Below are positions 1 through 5,780 of a stretch of 5,977 nt of DNA, piece by piece. A model generated the notes under the pieces. The model was not told where the DNA came from and ran no database searches. It saw only the letters and a list, made by a program, of their open reading frames with translations. Position 1 is the first letter of the stretch; every line of letters begins with the position of its first letter. A program made the translations under genes and the position numbers. Source of the stretch: Rhizobiaceae bacterium UBA1291 (GTDB taxonomy: Bacteria; Pseudomonadota; Alphaproteobacteria; Rhizobiales; Rhizobiaceae); the NCBI GenBank assembly GCA_002307905.1, contig DBUL01000095.1:879-6855 (forward strand), in the 5' to 3' direction.

Positions 1-1
1 G

Positions 2-433
2 GATATTCTCGATGGCGAGATGACTATATTCGAGACGCTGGAAAGCACCTTCCCGCGGGCGGGCCAGGCGCCGTTGCGGGCCCTTGCCGGCTGCTTCGGC
101 TTTTCCGGCGACGATATCGAGAAGCGTTGCCGCGTGCTCTCCGGCGGAGAGAAGGCGCGCCTGGTGATGGCGATCATGCTGTTCGACCCGCCGAACCTTC
201 TGGTGCTCGACGAGCCGACCAACCACCTTGATCTCGACACCAAGGAAATGCTGATCAAGGCGCTGTCGCAGTATGAAGGCACGATGCTGTTCGTCAGCCA
301 CGACCGCCACTTCCTGGCGGAGCTTTCCAATCGCGTGCTGGAACTGACGCCCGAAGGCGCGTTCCAGTATGGTGGCGGCTATACGGAATATGTGGCGCGG
401 ACCGGTCACGAGGCGCCGGGCCTGCGGAGCTGA
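2..433 (+). CDS. ABC-F family ATPase, C-terminal fragment (5' end outside window)
   Basis: This is the last 143 residues of an ABC-F protein, a soluble ATPase class with two tandem ATP-binding cassettes and no membrane domain; members act on ribosomes as translation factors or resistance proteins. The reading frame is open from base 2, so the internal ATG at 20 is not the start. Visible parts of the second cassette, in fragment numbering, are the signature LSGGEK (about 46-51), Walker B LLVLDEPTNHLDLDT (about 66-80) with the catalytic Glu after Asp, and the H-loop SHDRHF (about 99-104). The DEPTNHLD form is typical of ABC-F. A short tail follows, with no long coiled-coil C-terminal extension like that of Uup. 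The first cassette and the linker lie upstream of the window, so the subfamily cannot be assigned. It converges on ubiV and is probably unrelated to the quinone genes. Confidence 0.93.
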   Translation, partial: DILDGEMTIFETLESTFPRAGQAPLRALAGCFGFSGDDIEKRCRVLSGGEKARLVMAIMLFDPPNLLVLDEPTNHLDLDTKEMLIKALSQYEGTMLFVSHDRHFLAELSNRVLELTPEGAFQYGGGYTEYVARTGHEAPGLRS

Positions 434-448
434 AATTCCAGGATAAGC

Positions 449-473
449 CCGGCCGATTCTGGTGATCGGCCGG
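449..473. terminator. Hairpin between convergent genes, probable bidirectional terminator
   Basis: CCGGCCGAT (449-457) and ATCGGCCGG (465-473) are perfect 9-bp inverted repeats around a 7-nt loop. The hairpin starts 15 bp after the ABC-F stop and lies 8 bp beyond the ubiV stop on the other strand, the expected place for transcription end signals of convergent genes. The T-tract is poor on both sides (TATGTTC on +, GCTTATCC on -), so efficiency is uncertain. The structure is directly seen; the terminator role is inferred. Confidence 0.6.
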
Positions 474-481
474 TATGTTCG

Positions 482-1420
482 TCAGGCCATGGCGCCGCTT
501 GCCACATCGCGGGCGCGGGCCACCCAGGCAGCACCCTCGCGGGCATGGTGGAAACCGTTCGACAGTGGCGCTGCCGGATAGATTTGCCGCAGGCGGTCGA
601 TCGCCTCATCGGCCTCTAGAGCGCCATCGAGCACGGCGCGATAGAGCCTTGCGACCGCAACCATATCGCAGTCCTGCGGCGACAGGCGTATGGCCGAGAC
701 GCCGCAAGCGGCCAAGTCGGCCAGTTCGCCGAGCAGTGCCTGGCAGGTATGGGACACGGTCTGCACACCGTTCAGCGCCAGGAAGGACTGGCGGTCCAGC
801 GTCTTGACCGGCAGACCGTCCGGCTCCTCGCCGCAGACGAAAAGGCAGTTGTCCTTGATCTTGCCCTTGGAACGGGCATGGGCGCAGCGCGCCGAGATGG
901 CGAGCGGCATGCGGCCGAAGGCGAAGACCTCGAAATCGATATCGGGGCTGTCGGCAACGATCCGCTCGACCGAGGTGAAGGGCAGTTCCGGCGGCAGGCA
1001 AATGGTTCTGGCGCCCCGGCTCGCCAGCAGCCTCGCGGTCGCCGCATTGTAGACGTTGACCAGCGGTCCGACATTGTGCGGCTTGCCGTTCAACAGCCCG
1101 AGGGCCGAAAGGTCGTTGGCCTCGATCAGGTGATCGCTCTCCTCGACCAGTTCCCGCACCTGCCGGCTTTCCCGCTCCAGCGTGACGAGCGCCAGCGTCG
1201 AGAACACCACGGTCTTGCCGGCGGCCTCAAGCCTTTCGGTCACTTCGGCGAGATGCGGTTCGATGAAATGCTGGCGCTTGGAGCACACGGTTTCGCCGAT
1301 CACCACCGTGTCGAAGGGCGCTTCGTCGGCGATGCGGAAATGGAAGTCGCGCCATTTGGGGGCGTCCCACAGATAGTAGACGGGACCCATGGTAAGCGAC
1401 GGGGGAAGGGTTTCGGTCAT
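482..1420 (-). CDS. ubiV: UbiV, O2-independent ubiquinone hydroxylation subunit (U32 family)
   Basis: UbiV pairs with UbiU as an iron-sulfur hydroxylase that adds ring hydroxyls in ubiquinone synthesis without O2; prephenate is the reported oxygen donor in E. coli. The protein has 312 residues here (E. coli about 292). Four cysteines at 46, 179, 192 and 196 (contexts GETVCSKR, SARCAHARS, DNCLFVCG) match in context the C39/C180/C193/C197 [4Fe-4S] ligands of E. coli UbiV, with identical spacing for the last three. Other family landmarks are STLALVT, VNVYNA, FGRMPLAISARC and IRLSPQ. No signal peptide or membrane segment is seen, so it should be cytosolic. The start at 1420 is chosen because GGAG sits 6 nt upstream of it. 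An ATG at 1426 would add two residues and form an ATGA overlap with the ubiU stop, but has no well-spaced ribosome site. It is the last gene of ubiTUV. Generic 'peptidase U32' labels would mislead: this branch is not proteolytic. Confidence 0.95.
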   Translation of the reverse strand: MTETLPPSLTMGPVYYLWDAPKWRDFHFRIADEAPFDTVVIGETVCSKRQHFIEPHLAEVTERLEAAGKTVVFSTLALVTLERESRQVRELVEESDHLIEANDLSALGLLNGKPHNVGPLVNVYNAATARLLASRGARTICLPPELPFTSVERIVADSPDIDFEVFAFGRMPLAISARCAHARSKGKIKDNCLFVCGEEPDGLPVKTLDRQSFLALNGVQTVSHTCQALLGELADLAACGVSAIRLSPQDCDMVAVARLYRAVLDGALEADEAIDRLRQIYPAAPLSNGFHHAREGAAWVARARDVASGAMA

Positions 1421-1422
1421 GC

Positions 1423-2400
1423 TCATCTCCAGCGCTTCTCGTAGGCGCCCGATGTGGTCTTCTGCCCCTCGCTCAAGCCACGCAGGCCGGCGAGCAGGGC
1501 GGTGCGCTGTTCGGGTTTGGCCGAAAGCGCCTTCTTCAGCGTCGAGACGACTTCGGCGACATAGGCCTTGCCGCGCTGGCGGCCCTCGATCTTCAGCGCG
1601 CTAACGCCGGCGGCGGTCAAGGCGTCGATCTCGCTCATCACGTCGAGCGAGACAGGATCCTCGAAGGCGTAGGCCCGGTCGTCGGCGATGTCGAAGCGGC
1701 CCTTGCACAGCGTCGGATAGCCGGCGGCCTCGCCGGCGGGGAAGCGGTTGATGGTGTAGTCGCCGAGTTCCGAGACCAGCTCATTGCCCTCTTTGCGGTA
1801 GTGGACATGGCTTGCCGGCGAGCAGACGCCGTTCATGTTCGGCGACTTGCCGGTCGTATAGGAGGAGAGCGAGCAGCGTCCCTCGGCCATGACGCAGAGG
1901 CCGCCGAAGACGAAGACCTCGATCTCGCAGCGGATCTTCGGTGCGATGCGGGCGATGTCGGCGATGGTCAGCGTTCGCGGCAGAACGACGCGCTTGGCGT
2001 TGAACGCGTCGACGAGAAAATTGATCGCGTCGACATTGGAGGCGGACGCCTGGACGGAGACGTGCAGACGTTGTTCGGGATAGTTTTCCGTCACATGCGC
2101 CATCAGGCCGAAGTCGGCGAGGATCAGGGCGTCGGCGCCAAGCGCCACGGCATCGGCTGCAGCGCGATACCAGATCTCCTCGTCACCGGCGCGCATGAAG
2201 GTGTTAAGCGCGACGAAGGTCTGCGTCTTGTGGCGGCGGGCATAGGCGATCGCCTCGCGCAACTCGTCGCGGCTGAAGTTGAGGCCGGGAAAATTGCGGG
2301 CATTGGTCTCGTCGCGGAAGCCGCAATAGACGGCATCCGCGCCGGCATCAACGGCTTCGCGGAAGGCGGCGGGGGTGCCGGCGGGGCAGATCAGTTCCAT
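1423..2400 (-). CDS. ubiU: UbiU, O2-independent ubiquinone hydroxylation subunit (U32 family)
   Basis: UbiU is the partner of UbiV in the anaerobic ring-hydroxylating complex of ubiquinone synthesis. The 325 residues compare with about 331 in E. coli, and the N terminus MELICPAGTP fits the family start exactly. The expected [4Fe-4S] ligands are present as C169 (FGGLCVM), C176 (EGRCSLSS), C193 (GVCSPA) and C232 (YPTLCKGR), the same numbers I recall for E. coli UbiU. Further landmarks are ADAVYCGF, TNARNFPGLNF, ALILADFG, HVSVQAS, ALKIEGRQR and the C-terminal SEGQKTTSGAY. It is probably cytosolic. Its ATG overlaps the end of ubiT by 10 bp, and a strong GGAGG lies 7 nt upstream inside ubiT, so translation is probably coupled. 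Of the U32 proteins it most resembles UbiU rather than the RlhA or TrhP RNA-modification branches, because of the four-cysteine pattern and the ubiT/ubiV neighbours. Confidence 0.96.
   Translation of the reverse strand: MELICPAGTPAAFREAVDAGADAVYCGFRDETNARNFPGLNFSRDELREAIAYARRHKTQTFVALNTFMRAGDEEIWYRAAADAVALGADALILADFGLMAHVTENYPEQRLHVSVQASASNVDAINFLVDAFNAKRVVLPRTLTIADIARIAPKIRCEIEVFVFGGLCVMAEGRCSLSSYTTGKSPNMNGVCSPASHVHYRKEGNELVSELGDYTINRFPAGEAAGYPTLCKGRFDIADDRAYAFEDPVSLDVMSEIDALTAAGVSALKIEGRQRGKAYVAEVVSTLKKALSAKPEQRTALLAGLRGLSEGQKTTSGAYEKRWR
1427..1430 (-). promoter_or_regulatory. Ribosome binding site that decides the ubiV start
   Basis: GGAG is followed by ATGAGC and then ATG (minus strand). 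It is 6 nt from the ATG at 1420 but directly abuts the ATG at 1426. Normal spacing favours 1420 as the initiator of ubiV. Confidence 0.55.
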
Positions 2401-2900
2401 GCGGATCCCTCCCGGGTGAGCGCGCGGCGGCGGATGCCTTCGGCCATGCGGCCGAAGATCGGTGCGAACGGGCCGGCCAGGGTCGAGAGGTCGCGCGGCA
2501 GGTCGATGTCGCAGTCGTCGAGGGCGTTGCGCATGGCGAGCATGGCCTCCATGTCGCCAGTGACGTTGAGGTCACGCGAGAAGAACAGCGCGTCGGCGTC
2601 GCAGCGGCCTTCGAGAAGTGCGAGCAGCATGAAGAGCGGACCTTCGACCGTTGCATCGGCGCTGAGCGGCGAACCGCTCTTGCGCAGCACGCGGATCGAT
2701 GCGCGGCCCGGCTCGACGACGAAAGCAAGCGGCACGTCGCTCGGCAGGAAGGCGAAACGCTTTGCCTTGTGCTCGCCCAGGCGTTCGAACAGGCCGGGAT
2801 GCTCCTTCATCATCCGGGTAAACAGGAGGCCCGTCGCTCGCTCGATTACCGCTATGGGAACGTAGTTCAGGGGCGTCGCGAGCGTCTTGGGAAATTCCAT
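2391..2900 (-). CDS. ubiT: UbiT, SCP2-domain lipid carrier of anaerobic ubiquinone synthesis
   Basis: UbiT is the accessory factor needed for O2-independent ubiquinone synthesis. It has a sterol-carrier-protein-2 fold thought to hold the hydrophobic intermediates, the anaerobic counterpart of UbiJ. The 169 residues compare with about 174 in E. coli. The N-terminal part (about 1-50) has hydrophobic patches (LNYVPIAVIERATGLLF) and a KRFAFLPSDVPLAFVV segment. The SCP2-like core runs roughly 45-130 and carries LEGRCDADALFFSRDLNVTGD followed by the helix MEAMLAMRNALDD. It has no transmembrane span. It is first in the ubiTUV operon. The start at 2900 is preferred: AAAGG lies 10 nt upstream, homology-like sequence begins here, and the predicted transcript start (about 2928) falls downstream of the alternative ATG at 2936, which has no ribosome site and would add 12 atypical residues. 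Confidence 0.9.
   Translation of the reverse strand: MEFPKTLATPLNYVPIAVIERATGLLFTRMMKEHPGLFERLGEHKAKRFAFLPSDVPLAFVVEPGRASIRVLRKSGSPLSADATVEGPLFMLLALLEGRCDADALFFSRDLNVTGDMEAMLAMRNALDDCDIDLPRDLSTLAGPFAPIFGRMAEGIRRRALTREGSAWN
2408..2412 (-). promoter_or_regulatory. Strong ribosome binding site of ubiU inside ubiT
   Basis: GGAGG on the minus strand is followed by a 7-nt spacer and the ubiU ATG. It lies within the last codons of ubiT, so a ribosome finishing ubiT passes over it. This suggests coupled production of UbiT and UbiU. Confidence 0.7.
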
Positions 2901-2910
2901 GAGAATCAGG

Positions 2911-2915
2911 CCTTT
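2911..2915 (-). promoter_or_regulatory. Ribosome binding site supporting the ubiT start at 2900
   Basis: On the minus strand AAAGG sits 10 nt before the ATG at 2900. It is modest in strength. The other possible ATG (2936) is preceded by CCGAGCCGCTAGC, with no purine-rich match, so this site favours the shorter UbiT. Confidence 0.45.
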
Positions 2916-2934
2916 GCAGGAAACCAGTGGCGGC

Positions 2935-2940
2935 ATGCTA
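2935..2940 (-). promoter_or_regulatory. Putative -10 element of the ubiTUV promoter
   Basis: TAGCAT on the minus strand matches the sigma-70-type TATAAT at four of six positions. It would place transcription start near 2928, which is about 41.5 bp from the centre of the palindrome at 2962-2977, the classic class II spacing for FNR/NnrR-type activators. The resulting leader before the ubiT ATG is about 28 nt. The hexamer alone is weak evidence; its support is the spacing. Confidence 0.45.
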
Positions 2941-2961
2941 GCGGCTCGGTCGCTGCAAGGG

Positions 2962-2977
2962 TTTGAGCTAGCGCAAA
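2962..2977. promoter_or_regulatory. CRP/FNR-family operator (NnrR/FnrL/FixK-type box)
   Basis: TTTGAGCTAGCGCAAA is a 16-bp palindrome with only one mismatched pair. It contains TTG-N8-CAA with half-sites TTGAG and CGCAA around CTAG. FNR/FixK boxes follow TTGAT-N4-ATCAA, while NnrR/DNR-type boxes in alphaproteobacteria more often carry a C/G next to the TTG/CAA arms, so this site is a hybrid and the cognate regulator is not certain. It lies between divergent ubiT and ubiD and is correctly placed for class II activation of ubiT (centre about 41.5 bp from the predicted start). Regulation by low O2 or NO is inferred. Confidence 0.7.
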
Positions 2978-3010
2978 GACTTGATGATTTTTACCGGCCA
3001 CACAAGCGGG

Positions 3011-4519
3011 ATGACAAACGCACCCTCTGCCATCCGGCGCTATGCCGACCTTCAGGATTTCGCCGCCGAACTGGAACGCCGCGGCAGCCTCAGGCGCATC
3101 ACCAAGCCCGTATCGCTGGTGCATGAGGTGACGGAGATCCATCGGGGGGCGCTTGCCTCCGGCGGGCCGGCGCTCTTGTTCGAAAAGCCGGTCAATGCCG
3201 CCGGCGAGATCCTGCCGATTCCGCTTCTTGCCAATCTGTTCGGCACGCGCGAGCGCATCGAATGGGGCTTCGGGCTCCAGAGCGGTGGGATCGGCGAACT
3301 GGCGGACCTGCTCGGCGAATTGCGCGAGCCGCGACCGCCGCGGTCCCTGAAGGAGGCGATGGGGAAGCTGCCGCTCCTGCAGTCGGCCCTTTCGCTCCGG
3401 GTCAAGCAGGTTTCCGGCGCGGCCTGCCAGGACGTCATTTGGTGCGATGATCAAATCGACCTTGGTCGCCTGCCGATCCAGTGGTGCTGGCCGGGGGAGC
3501 CGGCGCCGCTGGTCAGTTGGCCGCTGGTCATCACCCGCTCGCCGGACGATCCTGGCGATGTGAATGTCGGCATCTACCGCATGCAGGTGCTCGGTCGCGA
3601 GAGGCTGATCATGCGGTGGCTCGCCCATCGCGGCGGGGCGAAGCATCATCGCCAGTGGCAGAGGCTGGGACAGGACATGCCGGTCGCCGTGGTGATCGGC
3701 GCGGACCCGGCCACCATCCTGGCGGCCGTCATGCCGTTGCCTGAGGGCATGAGCGAGCTCGGTTTTGCCGGCGTGCTCAAGCGGCGGCGTAGCCGGGTGG
3801 TGAAGGCTGTGAGCCAGCCGCTCTGCGTGCCTGCCAATGCTGAAATCGTTTTGGAGGGCACGGTGTCAATGAGTGACGTGGCGGAAGAAGGGCCGTATGG
3901 CGACCATACCGGCTATTACAATTCGGTCGAGCGCTTCCCGGTGATGACGCTTTCGGCAATCACCATGCGCAAGAATCCGATCTATCTCTCGACCTATACC
4001 GGCCGGCCGCCGGACGAGCCGTCGATGCTCGGCGAGGCGATGAACGAGCTGTTCCTGCCGCTGGTGCAGAAGCAGTTCCCCGAGATCTCCGACCTCTGGC
4101 TGCCGCCGGAGGCCTGCTCCTATCGCGCCATCGTCGTGTCGATCGACAAGCGCTATCCGGGCCAGGCGAAGCGGATCATGATGGGACTGTGGTCGATGCT
4201 GCCGCAGTTCAGCTATACCAAGCTGATCATCGCCGTCGATCCGGATATCGACGTCCGCAACTGGCACGACGTGATCTGGGCGCTGTCGACCCGCTTCGAC
4301 GCCAGCCGCGATGTCACGATCATCCCCGACACGCCGATCGATTATCTCGACTTCGCCTCGCCGAAGCCGGGGCTCGGCGGCAAGCTCGGACTGGACGCCA
4401 CGACCAAGATCGGACCGGAAACGGATCGTAAGTGGGGGCGGGTGCTGGCCATGCCGCCGGAGGTTTCCGCGAAGGTCGATGCCATGTGGAGCGAGCTAGG
4501 TCTGGGGGAAATGCCATGA
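3011..4519 (+). CDS. ubiD: UbiD, prFMN-dependent 4-hydroxy-3-polyprenylbenzoate decarboxylase
   Basis: UbiD removes the ring carboxylate of 4-hydroxy-3-polyprenylbenzoate in ubiquinone synthesis, using prenylated FMN, Mn2+ and K+. The 502 residues compare with about 497 in E. coli, and similarity is visible from end to end. Expected metal/cofactor residues are N185 (DVNVGIYR), H206 (RWLAHRGG) and E249 (GMSELGFAG), matching N175/H196/E241 of E. coli. The catalytic set is R190, E293 and D298 (EEGPYGDHTGYY), the R-E-E/D arrangement of the family. Other signatures are STYTGRPPDEPSMLGEAMNE, QKQFPEI, DVIWALSTR and TPIDYLDFASP. The start at 3011 matches the E. coli N terminus; ATG 2984 or TTG 2981 would add 9-10 residues, and none has a convincing ribosome site. 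Substrate inference rests on close UbiD likeness and the ubiTUV neighbours; UbiD-superfamily members acting on other aromatic acids are less likely. Confidence 0.95.
   Translation: MTNAPSAIRRYADLQDFAAELERRGSLRRITKPVSLVHEVTEIHRGALASGGPALLFEKPVNAAGEILPIPLLANLFGTRERIEWGFGLQSGGIGELADLLGELREPRPPRSLKEAMGKLPLLQSALSLRVKQVSGAACQDVIWCDDQIDLGRLPIQWCWPGEPAPLVSWPLVITRSPDDPGDVNVGIYRMQVLGRERLIMRWLAHRGGAKHHRQWQRLGQDMPVAVVIGADPATILAAVMPLPEGMSELGFAGVLKRRRSRVVKAVSQPLCVPANAEIVLEGTVSMSDVAEEGPYGDHTGYYNSVERFPVMTLSAITMRKNPIYLSTYTGRPPDEPSMLGEAMNELFLPLVQKQFPEISDLWLPPEACSYRAIVVSIDKRYPGQAKRIMMGLWSMLPQFSYTKLIIAVDPDIDVRNWHDVIWALSTRFDASRDVTIIPDTPIDYLDFASPKPGLGGKLGLDATTKIGPETDRKWGRVLAMPPEVSAKVDAMWSELGLGEMP
4504..4509 (+). 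promoter_or_regulatory. Ribosome binding site of ubiX at the end of ubiD
   Basis: GGGGGA ends 6 nt before the ubiX ATG at 4516 and lies in the last codons of ubiD. It supports the start at 4516 over an upstream in-frame ATG at 4432, which would add 28 residues lying wholly inside ubiD and before the FMN-binding N terminus. Confidence 0.5.
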
Positions 4520-5100
4520 GTGTCAAGCGCGTCGTGCTCGGCGTTTCCGGTGCATCCGGCGCGCCGATTGCCATGAGGATTGCCGAGCGGTTGGCCGCGC
4601 TTGCCGGTGTCGAGACGCATCTGGTCGTGTCGATGGCGGCGGAGCGGAGCGTTGCCCATGAACTGGGAGAGGGCGCGCTGGCGCGGCTCGAAGCATTGTC
4701 TTTTCGACGCTATGCCATCGGCGATATCGGTGCGGCGATCGCCAGCGGCTCGTTCCGCACGGCCGGCATGATCGTCGCGCCGTGTTCGATGCGCAGTCTC
4801 TCCGGAATCGCGACAGGGCTTGCCGACACGCTGCTGATCCGGGCTGCGGACGTGCACCTGAAGGAGCGCCGGCCGCTCGTGCTCCTTGCCCGCGAAACGC
4901 CGCTGCATCTCGGGCATTTGCGCAACATGGTGTCGGTGACCGAGATGGGGGCAATCGTCATGCCGCCGGTGCCTGCCTTTTATCGACGACCGGAGACGGT
5001 TGCGGCGATCGTCGACCATATCGCCGCGCGCGCCATCGATCTGTTGCGGATCACGGACGAGCCGCTGGCGAGCGAATGGGGCGGCGACGTCTCAGGCTAG
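4516..5100 (+). CDS. ubiX: UbiX, flavin prenyltransferase making prFMN for UbiD
   Basis: UbiX joins a dimethylallyl group to reduced FMN, producing the prenylated FMN cofactor that UbiD requires; it is not itself the decarboxylase. The 194-residue length is normal for the family. The N-terminal GVSGASGAP (9-17) is the flavin-binding loop and includes S14. The PCSMRSLSGIATGLADTLLIRAADVHLKERRPLVLLARETPL region (about 89-130) is the family signature. R109, K116, E127, Y156 and R172 line up, by spacing, with the R122/K129/E140/Y169/R185 active-site residues of Pseudomonas UbiX. The protein is soluble and typically forms a dodecamer. The ATG overlaps the ubiD stop as ATGA, so the cofactor enzyme and its user are translationally coupled. 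The stop codon shares CTAG with that of convergent nnrU. Confidence 0.96.
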   Translation: MSVKRVVLGVSGASGAPIAMRIAERLAALAGVETHLVVSMAAERSVAHELGEGALARLEALSFRRYAIGDIGAAIASGSFRTAGMIVAPCSMRSLSGIATGLADTLLIRAADVHLKERRPLVLLARETPLHLGHLRNMVSVTEMGAIVMPPVPAFYRRPETVAAIVDHIAARAIDLLRITDEPLASEWGGDVSG

Positions 5101-5780
5101 AAAGTGGTGGCAAGCAGCGGATCGGCGCCGAACAGAAGCGCGTGGCCGCCCAGGAGCAGCCAGGCCGTGATGGCGGCCGAGGCAAGCGCCGAGAGCAAGA
5201 GCGGCCCGTCGACGCGCAGCCGGTTGCGGCCGGACAGAACGGCTGCGAAGGGCACGAGCGAGGACGCCCTTGCCATCTGCTCGAAGCGTCCGCCAAGCCG
5301 CTTGCGGGCGCGACGATCCAGCAGGGCGAAACCCGACACGGTGAAGAGCGCCAGCCCACCGAACAGGATCAGCGAGCGCGGGTCGCCGTTCGGCACCAGG
5401 TGGCCGAGCGACCAGAACAGGAAGCCCCAGAGCACCGGATGGCGGGTGACCGTGGTGATGGCGCCCGGGCTTGCGTCCTGCCGCATGGTGATCGACAGCG
5501 GATTGGCGCTGACAAGACCGGCCAGCACGAGGAAGACGCCGATCGGCGCGGTGACCAGCGTCACCTTGGCCTGCCAGCCGGCGGGCTCCCAGAGCGGAAT
5601 GTAGTCGGTGGCGAGCGCCGCCTGGAACACCCAGGCGAGGACCAGCACCGAGACCAGCGAATAGAGCCCGAGATAGGTACGCCGGCCCAGCATGGCGATC
5701 GCACCGGCGCGGACCGGCGGGATGGCCGGCACGGAGTGAAGCGCCAGGAAGGCGCCGAGCGCGATCAGCAGGTTGGTCAT
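5097..5780 (-). CDS. nnrU: NnrU family integral membrane protein
   Basis: NnrU is a membrane protein found beside nitrite and nitric oxide reductase genes and reported to affect nitric oxide metabolism in Rhodobacter; its chemistry is not settled. It is distantly related to plant 15-cis-zeta-carotene isomerase, a heme protein. The 227 residues show about six hydrophobic spans, roughly 1-18, 36-56, 74-91, 115-130, 135-153 and 192-213. The family motif TVTRHPVLWGFLFWSLGHLVPNGD (111-133) contains His 114 and His 127; His 15 lies in the first span. The segment LDRRARKRLGGRFEQM (154-169) is a basic loop. The start at 5780 forms an ATGA overlap with the preceding gene. An upstream in-frame ATG (5915) would add 45 Arg/Pro-rich residues lying inside that gene, so it is rejected. 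The promoter lies outside the window. Confidence 0.88.
   Translation of the reverse strand: MTNLLIALGAFLALHSVPAIPPVRAGAIAMLGRRTYLGLYSLVSVLVLAWVFQAALATDYIPLWEPAGWQAKVTLVTAPIGVFLVLAGLVSANPLSITMRQDASPGAITTVTRHPVLWGFLFWSLGHLVPNGDPRSLILFGGLALFTVSGFALLDRRARKRLGGRFEQMARASSLVPFAAVLSGRNRLRVDGPLLLSALASAAITAWLLLGGHALLFGADPLLATTF

Noticed and set aside
749..1444. Plus-strand open frame of 231 codons
   Set aside because: It is antisense to ubiV, whose cysteine ligands and operon position are clear. The translation has no recognisable motif.
482..2400. Reading the two U32 genes as secreted collagenase-like peptidases
   Set aside because: Both carry the four-cysteine [4Fe-4S] patterns of UbiU and UbiV, lack signal peptides, and follow ubiT. 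The peptidase name is a legacy of the family.
1801..2865. Long plus-strand open frame of 354 codons
   Set aside because: It lies antisense to ubiU and ubiT, which have clear family signatures. Its translation is low-complexity and rich in Arg, Gly and Ala, as expected of a shadow frame in high-GC DNA.
2901..2936. ubiT start at ATG 2936
   Set aside because: It has no ribosome site, the extra residues MPPLVSCKGLIL are unlike the family N terminus, and it lies upstream of the transcript start predicted from the -10 and FNR-type box.
2981..2995. TTGATGATTTTTAC as a second FNR box
   Set aside because: Only the left arm TTGAT matches. The right arm has no ATCAA-like sequence at the required spacing.
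2906..3649. Minus-strand open frame of 247 codons overlapping the ubiD start and the promoter region
   Set aside because: It is antisense to conserved UbiD sequence, and it would run through the ubiT/ubiD control region.
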